Part shown: one piece after another, positions 1 through 5,896 of the stretch | How positions within the stretch are numbered: position 1 is the first letter of the stretch | Layout of the letters: each line of letters starts with the position of its first letter | Source of the DNA: Pseudobdellovibrio sp. | GTDB lineage: Bacteria; Bdellovibrionota; Bdellovibrionia; Bdellovibrionales; Bdellovibrionaceae | Reading direction: 5' to 3' | Assembly (NCBI GenBank): GCA_025449725.1 | Contig: JANWIU010000168.1 | Location: forward strand, 1-6,339 | Length of the DNA stretch: 6,339 nt | The notes under the pieces: generated by a model | Database searches by the model: none | The model's input: only the letters and a program-made list of their open reading frames with translations | What the model was told of the DNA's origin: nothing | Position numbers and translations under genes: made by a program

Positions 1-692
1 AATAAAACTTTTCCCGCATCGAGCATTACGACATAGTCGGCAATTCTGAAAGCAGCCTTCAAGTCATGGGAAACCATGATAGAGGTTGTTCCAGGACGAG
101 CCCGGTGGGTGTCTAAGATTAAATTATCTACCATTTCTGTAAGAATGGGATCTAATCCTGTTGTTGGCTCGTCATAGATTAAAATTTCTGGATCTAGGGC
201 GAGCGCACGGGCTAGACCTGTTCGCTTCTGCATACCGCCCGAAATCTGGCTTGGTAATTTATTATTATGTTTAGGGTCAAGGCCCACCATTTTGAGTTTT
301 TCCAGAGCGATTTTATAGACCTCATCTTTTGATAACAACCGCCGGTGCTCTTCCAACGGAAAGCAAACATTTTCAAGCACAGTCATGTCATCAAAAAGCG
401 CGGCACTTTGAAAAAGGACTCCGTAATTACAGCGAAATTTTGTCAGCTCATCATTATCCAACAACGCCAGTGGCGTTCCTAAAACAGAAACACTTCCTGA
501 AGTTGGCTGGTAGAGCCCTAAAATATGTTTTAACAAAACGCTCTTTCCCGTTCCGGAAAATCCGATAATGGCCGCTAGCGTGCCTTTGGGGATCCGAAGA
601 TCAATGCCCTTAAGAACGAATTCTTTTCCGTCAAAACTTTTTTTGACATCTTGAAGAATGACTGCAAATTCTGATTTTTTTTCAGTACTCAT
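1..692 (-). CDS. mlaF: MlaF-family ABC transporter ATP-binding protein (3' end outside window)
   Basis: ATPase subunit of an Mla/MCE-type lipid transporter. It powers phospholipid movement between inner and outer membrane at the cytoplasmic face, together with the MlaE permease. Translating the minus strand from the ATG at 692 gives 230 uninterrupted codons to the left edge. All ABC motifs are present: Walker A GFSGTGKS (residues 44-51), Q-loop Gln95, signature SGGMQ (151-155), Walker B ILIYDEP with catalytic Glu175, D-loop GLDP (179-182) and switch His209. The family is usually about 250-270 residues, so some 20-40 residues are missing beyond the edge. The start codon overlaps the mlaE stop by 4 bases (ATGA), and a weak AGGA lies 11 bases upstream, so translation probably depends on coupling. 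The next gene to the left is expected to encode an MlaD-type MCE protein. MlaF rather than a general ABC ATPase is inferred from the motifs and the adjacent MlaE. Confidence 0.93.
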   Translation of the reverse strand, partial: MSTEKKSEFAVILQDVKKSFDGKEFVLKGIDLRIPKGTLAAIIGFSGTGKSVLLKHILGLYQPTSGSVSVLGTPLALLDNDELTKFRCNYGVLFQSAALFDDMTVLENVCFPLEEHRRLLSKDEVYKIALEKLKMVGLDPKHNNKLPSQISGGMQKRTGLARALALDPEILIYDEPTTGLDPILTEMVDNLILDTHRARPGTTSIMVSHDLKAAFRIADYVVMLDAGKVL

Positions 693-1549
693 GATCCGGA
701 AATTCCTGTTACTAAATAAAATATACGGATTAAATTCATCAAAAAATAATCCAGAATAATAATGCTGACCATGCTCATGACAACACCGCGGTTTGTAGCT
801 TCTCCTACGCCTTTTGCGCCGCCCGAAGTATTAAAACCCTGATAGGTGCAGATGACTCCGAACATCAAACCGAAGATTGCAGACTTAAAAAGCCCTTCCA
901 TAATGTGGCGGACTTCTAAAGCGCTGCTGATTTTTGACATGAATACTGCGTGATCAAGACCGACTAATTTTGTGCAAAGAAACCATGATCCGACCATGGC
1001 CATAAAATCAAATAGAGCTGTCAGAAGCGGCATGCAAATAACAGCGGCTATCAAGCGCGGCGCAATCAGATATTGCTTCGTATTCACACCCATAACATCA
1101 AGTGCGTCCATCTGTTCATTAACCCGCATTGTCCCCAAACGGGCTGCCATGGCGCCGCCCGCACGCGCAGCCACGATTAATCCTGTCAGCACCGGCCCCA
1201 ATTCGCGGCTGATACCGAAAGCAACTGTTGGCCCCACGAGGTCAACCGCATTAACCAGTTTAAAGCCGAGATAAACCTGAAATGAAAGCGCCAATCCGGT
1301 GAAAACACTCGTCAGCGCGATGATTCCGACTGATTGGTTTCCGATAAATTCCATGTGTTTAAAAATTTCGGTACCACGATAAGGTTTCGCAAATAGAAGC
1401 CTAATGCTTTCAGTTGCAAATATAGTCACTAACCCGACTTCCCTTACAAAAGAATTGGCCCCACCCACGAAAAAACCGAAGAACATATCCATGCCTCCGG
1501 AAATTTTCTGTATAATCGTGGTTGATTCTGAATCTGATTCTGAACTCAT
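689..1549 (-). CDS. mlaE: MlaE-family lipid ABC transporter permease
   Basis: Inner-membrane permease of an Mla/MCE-type transporter that moves phospholipids (in plants and some bacteria, related lipids) in complex with MlaF and an MCE protein. The family core is clear: RELGPVLTGLIVAARAGG at residues 115-132, then the EQMDALDVMGV coupling segment at 145-155, and a GVGEATNRGVV motif near the C-terminus. Several hydrophobic membrane segments follow the family pattern. Full length is 286 residues against about 260 in E. coli MlaE. The excess is a Ser/Asp/Glu-rich N-terminal leader of about 20 residues. The start is uncertain: the ATG at 1549 sits 7 bases after the alr stop with a distant AAGGA, while the internal ATG at 1486 (Met22) has a much better Shine-Dalgarno. 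The stop overlaps the mlaF start by 4 bases. The MlaE family is secure; the exact lipid is unknown. Confidence 0.95.
   Translation of the reverse strand: MSSESDSESTTIIQKISGGMDMFFGFFVGGANSFVREVGLVTIFATESIRLLFAKPYRGTEIFKHMEFIGNQSVGIIALTSVFTGLALSFQVYLGFKLVNAVDLVGPTVAFGISRELGPVLTGLIVAARAGGAMAARLGTMRVNEQMDALDVMGVNTKQYLIAPRLIAAVICMPLLTALFDFMAMVGSWFLCTKLVGLDHAVFMSKISSALEVRHIMEGLFKSAIFGLMFGVICTYQGFNTSGGAKGVGEATNRGVVMSMVSIIILDYFLMNLIRIFYLVTGISGS
1486..1498 (-). promoter_or_regulatory. Strong internal Shine-Dalgarno and alternative mlaE start
   Basis: On the minus strand GGAGG (plus-strand 1494-1498) lies 7 bases before an in-frame ATG at 1484-1486 (Met22 of the longer form). This is the best ribosome binding site seen for any gene in the operon. 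Starting here gives a 265-residue MlaE, closer to the usual family length, and removes the low-complexity Ser/Asp/Glu leader. The upstream ATG at 1549 remains possible because it is coupled to the end of alr. Confidence 0.45.
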
Positions 1550-1556
1550 GATTGTT

Positions 1557-2738
1557 TCAATCCTTTATATTGCCGAAGGCATTTCCGTGAAAGCGTCTTG
1601 GCACTCGTTCACTAATTGAAGTTAAAATTTCCCAGCTGATCGAATTAGTTTTTTTAGCCCACTCGTCAGCAGAAACAAATCCGCCGGATGCATCTTCTCC
1701 GAAAAGCAAAACTTCTTCGTTTTGCCAATTTTCTCTTCCGGTTTTAGATATGACATCAGTCAAATCGACCATGAAAAAATCCATACAAATGACTCCTATA
1801 ATCGGAGCACGTTGCCCTCCGACAGTGACTGAGCCACTGTTTGAAAGCTGGCGTTTTACTCCGTCAGCATACCCGGCAGGAATCACAGCAATTTGCGAAT
1901 CTCTTTGCGCTTTCCATGTGGCCCCGTAAGAAACGCTTGCTCCGGTCTTTACTGCCCGCTGAGTTTGAATCGTCGATTTAAAACTCATGACAGGTTTTAA
2001 ATCCGCATTCTTGGTTCCGGCTGGCTGATAACCGTAAAGCATGAGGCCAGGCCTGAATCCCCACTTTTCTTTTTTGAGAACAGAAGTTTCTGAAGCTTCA
2101 CTAAGACTCAGAATTCCACCGGAATTCAAAGCATGTGCAAATACATCAAACGATTTAAAATAATTTTTAAGTTCAGCTAAAGTTCGCAATTGCATGGACG
2201 ACATTCCGGCATCGCTGGCGGCATCGTCGCCGCAAGCTAAATGAGTCAAAATTGCTTTAAGCTTTAATTTTTTTGATTTTTTCAGATACTCAGAAATTTT
2301 TTCCGCTTCGCCAGGGGCAAAACCGAGACGGTTCATACCGGTTTCAAACTTGATATGAATCTTCACAGCAGAATCAGCCAGTGATTCAATAAATTTAAGC
2401 TGCTCCCATGAACTGATTACAGGGGTCATCTGGTATTCCAGAATTTTTTCTGCACCTTGTTTGTCGAAGCCTCCGAAAACCAGCAGTTCAGACTTTAAAC
2501 CGGCTTCACGCAGGCTTAACCCCTCTTCAATCAGGCACACACCGAAATATTTCGCAGATTCTCTTTCAAGACAAGTTGCGACCTGAAAGGCGCCATGCCC
2601 GTAGGCATTGGCTTTCACCATAGGACAGACAAATCTATCTTTACCGGCTAACCGGGTAACCACTGACCAATTATTTAATAAATGATCAAGATTGATTTCC
2701 GTAACGGTCTGGCGAAAGTTTTCCACTACCCGGCTCAC
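1557..2738 (-). CDS. alr: Alanine racemase
   Basis: PLP-dependent cytoplasmic enzyme that interconverts L- and D-alanine, supplying D-Ala for peptidoglycan. The protein is 393 residues, slightly longer than the usual 350-380. The PLP lysine is Lys42 in the motif MVKANAYGHG (40-49). Lys130 (position of the carbamylated lysine in the Geobacillus enzyme) and Arg137 lie in KFETGMNRLGF. Arg229 is in the RPGLMLYG motif and binds the cofactor ring region. The catalytic tyrosine of the opposite face is Tyr271 in VSYGAT, and CMDFFMVD (318-325) is the C-terminal family motif. No key residue is missing, so it should be active. The start is GTG, overlapping the stop of the upstream GGDEF-like gene as GTGA, with AGG 7 bases upstream. 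The next in-frame Met is residue 40, too late. Its place between a signalling gene and lipid-transporter genes groups it with envelope functions. Symbol alr is preferred over dadX because no D-amino-acid dehydrogenase is adjacent. Confidence 0.96.
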   Translation of the reverse strand: MSRVVENFRQTVTEINLDHLLNNWSVVTRLAGKDRFVCPMVKANAYGHGAFQVATCLERESAKYFGVCLIEEGLSLREAGLKSELLVFGGFDKQGAEKILEYQMTPVISSWEQLKFIESLADSAVKIHIKFETGMNRLGFAPGEAEKISEYLKKSKKLKLKAILTHLACGDDAASDAGMSSMQLRTLAELKNYFKSFDVFAHALNSGGILSLSEASETSVLKKEKWGFRPGLMLYGYQPAGTKNADLKPVMSFKSTIQTQRAVKTGASVSYGATWKAQRDSQIAVIPAGYADGVKRQLSNSGSVTVGGQRAPIIGVICMDFFMVDLTDVISKTGRENWQNEEVLLFGEDASGGFVSADEWAKKTNSISWEILTSISERVPRRFHGNAFGNIKD

Positions 2739-4192
2739 GTATTAACCTGAAAATCGGGTTTATGATCACTTGGAGCTTTATAAATACAAATCTTATCTCC
2801 GCCTTTTGTGGCGATGAAATCCAAAGTCTTTTTAGCTGACTCTTCTAAAGTGTCGGCCGTTTTTGTTAATGAAGGATATTCGCTAATGCCTTGGCTGACC
2901 GTAATAACCATCCCGGCAACAGAAAAACTTTCTGTCTTCAAACTTTGGCGCAAACGTTCTGCCCGCAGTGCCGCGCCTTTGCGGTTACAGTTTGTCAAAA
3001 TTAAAGAGAATTCGTTTTCACCCGTACGGCAAGTGTAGTCAGGAAGACGGCTTGTTCTTTTAATGACTTCGGCAACCTTCTTAACCATCTCATCGCAAAA
3101 AACACGGCCTTGGCTGATTTCAATTTCTTTAAACGAATCAATCGAAACTTTAACAACTGATACCGGTGCAAAAGTACGTTTTGAACGATCGGCTTCCTTT
3201 TCAAGAATGCGTTTATAAAAATGAACGTTAAACATTCCGGTCAATGGATCTTCTACGTCGAAATGTTTTGGCTGTGATTCGTTTACAATTAAATTATACA
3301 TCAACGAGGCCAGCGAGAAATCTTCTGCAACCTCTGAAGAAATATCCTGAGTTGTTACAAGAATTCCTTCAACATCGTCTTTTAAAACAAGTGGCAAAAT
3401 CTTCACAATGTCGACTTCCCACTTACGCTTCAAATAATTTAAAAAGTTTTCCGGGAACTCACCCACCATGATTTTTCTGTTAAAATCAGCGTCCGAGTTC
3501 GGAATTTTATAAGACAATCCCTGAATCCACGTCTCTGGCATGTTTTGGCTTGTAACCAGAATGTATGAATTGATCGATTTTACAAATTTTAAAAAGGCCC
3601 ATGACTGCTGCGGTGTCTGACTGAAAAACTTTTGCAACAAATCTTCTTTGGAATCGGCTGAACGATAATCGGCAATGCGTGACTGAAACGGCCGCGGTTC
3701 CGGCCCCTTTTTTTGATTTTCAACTTCCTGTTTAAGTCTATCGAGTTCGTCTGAACTTCCGCGGTAAAGGTTATACACCTGTTCATTCTGGTAAAGGCGA
3801 TAAAGCATTTCACAAGATTGATCGACGGACAGGCCAACCTGCTCCGGACAAACGCTTTGAGTCCGGTCCAGCATCTGAACCAAGTTATAATTTTTAAATT
3901 CACTGAGCTGCGGAAGCACTTCAGGCTGCGCAAGACTGATAAATTTTACTTCACCTGAAACCTTTAAAATTTTCTGAAAAATGTCAGCTAAAGAATCTAC
4001 AAGAGCGGCCTGATCGATAACAACAATGTGCGGAGGTGAAAGCTCTACGCGTCTTTGCATTTCTTCGGGATCTGAAAAAAAGTAAGTCTCATACTTTAAC
4101 TCGTTCAGAGTATACTTAATCTTACTTCCAAGATCTGCATCCTGAGATAGAATAAAAACAGTAAATTCAGGAGCGAAATCCCTAATATTCAT
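2735..4192 (-). CDS. Degenerate receiver / GAF-like / degenerate GGDEF protein, probable c-di-GMP effector
   Basis: Cytoplasmic signalling protein of 485 residues. Residues 10-110 resemble a response-regulator receiver: Asp60 (IVVID) matches the phosphoacceptor, but the acidic pocket is Ser16-Gln17 and no clear conserved Lys follows, so it is probably a pseudo-receiver. Residues 130-165 are helical and charged, possibly a short coiled coil. Residues 185-305 look GAF-like (ILPLVLKDDVEGILVTTQD at 265-283). A GGDEF domain starts at DPLTGMFN (315-322). Its signature reads GENEF (391-395) instead of GG(D/E)EF, and the first metal-binding Asp of the DID motif is Ser350, so cyclase activity is predicted lost. 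An I-site RxxD (Arg382, Asp385) is kept, five residues before the signature, as in true cyclases. I infer that it reads c-di-GMP or acts by protein contact. It overlaps both neighbours by 4 bases. Degenerate GGDEF effectors such as PopA in Caulobacter are a precedent. Domain assignment is firm for GGDEF and moderate for the other two. Confidence 0.85.
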   Translation of the reverse strand: MNIRDFAPEFTVFILSQDADLGSKIKYTLNELKYETYFFSDPEEMQRRVELSPPHIVVIDQAALVDSLADIFQKILKVSGEVKFISLAQPEVLPQLSEFKNYNLVQMLDRTQSVCPEQVGLSVDQSCEMLYRLYQNEQVYNLYRGSSDELDRLKQEVENQKKGPEPRPFQSRIADYRSADSKEDLLQKFFSQTPQQSWAFLKFVKSINSYILVTSQNMPETWIQGLSYKIPNSDADFNRKIMVGEFPENFLNYLKRKWEVDIVKILPLVLKDDVEGILVTTQDISSEVAEDFSLASLMYNLIVNESQPKHFDVEDPLTGMFNVHFYKRILEKEADRSKRTFAPVSVVKVSIDSFKEIEISQGRVFCDEMVKKVAEVIKRTSRLPDYTCRTGENEFSLILTNCNRKGAALRAERLRQSLKTESFSVAGMVITVSQGISEYPSLTKTADTLEESAKKTLDFIATKGGDKICIYKAPSDHKPDFQVNT

Positions 4193-5769
4193 GAACGCTC
4201 TGGTCTTCTGACATTAACTTTAATGTCATCCACTTTAAAATCTTTTTTCTCGAAAACAAATTGCGGCTTTTCAATTGGGGCACCTGTTGGCGACAAACTA
4301 ACTTTTTGCGGCTGCAGATTTTTTTCTAGCGCTTCTGCACGTACGTTCAACGCTTTTTCTTCCTGGTCAAAATCATCCAGCGCCAACGCTTTATCAATTT
4401 CATCCAGGTCGATACTTTCTTCGTCCAGTGTTAAAAAGCTTGCGTCCTGAGAGACTGCCGGTGGCAATACGGAATCCGCTTCACCCGGTTCACTTGCGGC
4501 AGGTTCAATATTGTATTCATCCCGTTCCGGCCGTGGATTCATTGCTGCCTCATTTCTTCTTCTAATTCGATCTTCAGGCTTATAATCTGATTCAAGTAAA
4601 TCGTAAATTGCGGGCTCTGGCTTGTCTTCGCTCACGTCAACGGCAGCCGGCTGGCTGTATTCTGTTTGTGGAGGGCTTAAGTAGTCCGGCTCATCTTCAG
4701 TAGGTTCCTGTATTTCAAAACGGGCATTTTCATTTTGCGAAGTTGCGGCGGTAAGAGGAACCGCAGTTTTTGTAATTTCTTCCGTTACTGCCTCTGCACT
4801 TTCAACTGCGGACTGTTTTCGGTCTGAATTACCGGCCGCTTGACTTCCGGTAGTGAGAGACGACAAGTCCGGTACGGCTTCGCCGCGCGAGGCCTGCAAA
4901 GTGTCTTTGTAAATTTGTTCGCGTTCTTGTTTTTTGTATCGCTCAAGCCGGCGCTCAATGTTATCAAGGTTGTAATAAACTAACCCGATCAACACCAGTC
5001 CGATTCCTAATATTAATCCCACGATCGACCACGGAACGGCAAATGGCGGAACTATTTTGCTTTTCAAAACGTAACTGACGGCAATCAAGTTGGTTCCGAC
5101 AATCTCTTCGCTTTCAATGACGTACTTAGAAGGCGGAAGCGAAGCTTCTTTGGAAGGTGTGGCCAGGTAATCACCCTCGGTATGGCCAGCAAGAATTTTT
5201 TCAGTCGTGATCAAAAGAGATTTGTAACGGCTGCCGCGTTCGATATCAAAATACTTTTGAAAATAATCCGCAGTACTTGCAAGCACTACTTCATTTTTAT
5301 CACCTGTGGGAAAGCGCACTAAAATAAATTTAGCGCCGGCTTTGTCTTTAAAAAGCTGAATAATAATTCCATCACTCTTTTTGGATTTATTTACCTTTAG
5401 TGCTCCCTCAAGATAAGCGGCATTCCATCTTTCTGCCGGAGTGTTGGAACGCGTGACAACTTGGGTGACGGTCAATTTGCCGGAATTGTTTTGGGCATTA
5501 GCGATTGCGAAGAAGGGATCTAACTGAACCCAGTTAATGTTGGATTCAGAAATGTTGGGACCATATCCTGACAAATTGTTTTTGAGTTGCGAAAGTTGAC
5601 CGGAAACACTTGTCTTAATGTTGAGAACAACCTTCCTAAGCTGTTCCTGCATTGCGACTGTTTTGTCATTGCGAGAGAAGTCGTTGAACTTGTATAAGAT
5701 CACGCCCAACGCCAATACCAAAACAATTGCAATTTTTAAGACTAATCCTGTCTTATTTGTCGAAGCCAT
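4189..5769 (-). CDS. Two-pass membrane protein with periplasmic domain and acidic disordered cytoplasmic tail, unknown family
   Basis: I do not recognise this protein. From the ATG at 5769 it has 526 residues. A membrane segment at about 9-26 is followed by a periplasmic region (about 28-245) that starts with a long amphipathic helix and then mixed alpha/beta sequence, broadly like Cache-type sensor domains (a resemblance only). A second membrane segment lies at about 247-266, then a charged helix (267-293). The remaining 230 residues or so are rich in Glu, Asp, Pro, Ser and Ala, most likely disordered, with an acidic stretch around EESIDLDEIDKALALDDFD and a basic end. No HAMP, kinase, cyclase or methyl-accepting domain is visible, so any signal would have to pass through a partner. 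The obvious candidate is the coupled downstream pseudo-GGDEF protein (ATGA overlap). Start choice: an upstream in-frame GTG at 5784 adds five residues but overlaps the only AGGAG. The ATG has AGGAG 14 bases upstream, longer than ideal. Confidence 0.8.
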   Translation of the reverse strand: MASTNKTGLVLKIAIVLVLALGVILYKFNDFSRNDKTVAMQEQLRKVVLNIKTSVSGQLSQLKNNLSGYGPNISESNINWVQLDPFFAIANAQNNSGKLTVTQVVTRSNTPAERWNAAYLEGALKVNKSKKSDGIIIQLFKDKAGAKFILVRFPTGDKNEVVLASTADYFQKYFDIERGSRYKSLLITTEKILAGHTEGDYLATPSKEASLPPSKYVIESEEIVGTNLIAVSYVLKSKIVPPFAVPWSIVGLILGIGLVLIGLVYYNLDNIERRLERYKKQEREQIYKDTLQASRGEAVPDLSSLTTGSQAAGNSDRKQSAVESAEAVTEEITKTAVPLTAATSQNENARFEIQEPTEDEPDYLSPPQTEYSQPAAVDVSEDKPEPAIYDLLESDYKPEDRIRRRNEAAMNPRPERDEYNIEPAASEPGEADSVLPPAVSQDASFLTLDEESIDLDEIDKALALDDFDQEEKALNVRAEALEKNLQPQKVSLSPTGAPIEKPQFVFEKKDFKVDDIKVNVRRPERS

Positions 5770-5788
5770 CCCTGCTTTTACCACTCCT

Positions 5789-5847
5789 ATATTGTGTGGT
5801 TTTTTGGGCTATGAATCAATACTTCTTATGAATTTTATTTTGGACAA
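5789..5847 (-). promoter_or_regulatory. Possible promoter region of the five-gene minus-strand operon
   Basis: Two weak sigma70-like pairs can be read on the minus strand. One is TTGTCC (5842-5847) with AAGTAT (5819-5824), 17-base spacing. The other is TTGATT (5814-5819) with CAATAT (5789-5794), 19-base spacing. Each -10 matches only three of six consensus bases. The operon needs a promoter somewhere in this gap because the opposite-facing nadB starts just beyond, but which element is used cannot be decided from sequence. Confidence 0.25.
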
Positions 5848-5869
5848 ATCCCAGTTTTAGCCCTAATTT
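5840..5869 (+). promoter_or_regulatory. Possible nadB promoter
   Basis: TTGGAC (5840-5845) and TAATTT (5864-5869), separated by 18 bases, resemble sigma70 -35 and -10 elements and would start transcription near 5876, about 20 bases before the nadB ATG. The -35 overlaps a candidate -35 of the divergent operon, so the two promoters could compete. The call is based on consensus likeness only. Confidence 0.35.
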
Positions 5870-5872
5870 AGG
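5862..5872. repeat. 11-bp palindrome over the nadB -10, possible operator
   Basis: CCTAA-T-TTAGG is a perfect 5-1-5 inverted repeat and includes the proposed nadB -10 element. A repressor bound here would block nadB transcription, and NAD-synthesis genes are commonly repressed when NAD or niacin is plentiful. The symmetry does not extend beyond the 11 bases, and a short AT-rich palindrome can occur by chance. No regulator can be named. Confidence 0.25.
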
Positions 5873-5896
5873 CGCAGTTTTTCAGAGCGGGTTGAT

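Noticed and set aside
329..568. Plus-strand open frame of 79 codons
   Set aside because: Lies wholly inside mlaF on the opposite strand, where all ABC ATPase motifs are read; its own product has no recognisable features.
972..1619. Plus-strand open frames (972-1274 and 1404-1619) opposite mlaE
   Set aside because: Antisense shadows of the conserved permease sequence; no family resemblance and no ribosome binding context.
2808..3933. Several open frames of 67-114 codons on both strands inside the GGDEF-like gene
   Set aside because: Alternate-frame shadows; the 485-residue frame contains recognisable domains throughout.
2735..4192. Active diguanylate cyclase
   Set aside because: The GENEF signature and Ser350 in place of the metal-binding Asp argue against catalysis.
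4223..4967. Short open frames opposite or out of frame with the membrane protein tail
   Set aside because: Low-complexity shadows; the composition simply reflects the repetitive acidic codons of the real gene.
5618..5860. Plus-strand open frame of 80 codons over the start of the membrane protein gene and the intergenic gap
   Set aside because: Overlaps a real N-terminus and both promoters; the hydrophobic look comes from the antisense of a membrane segment.
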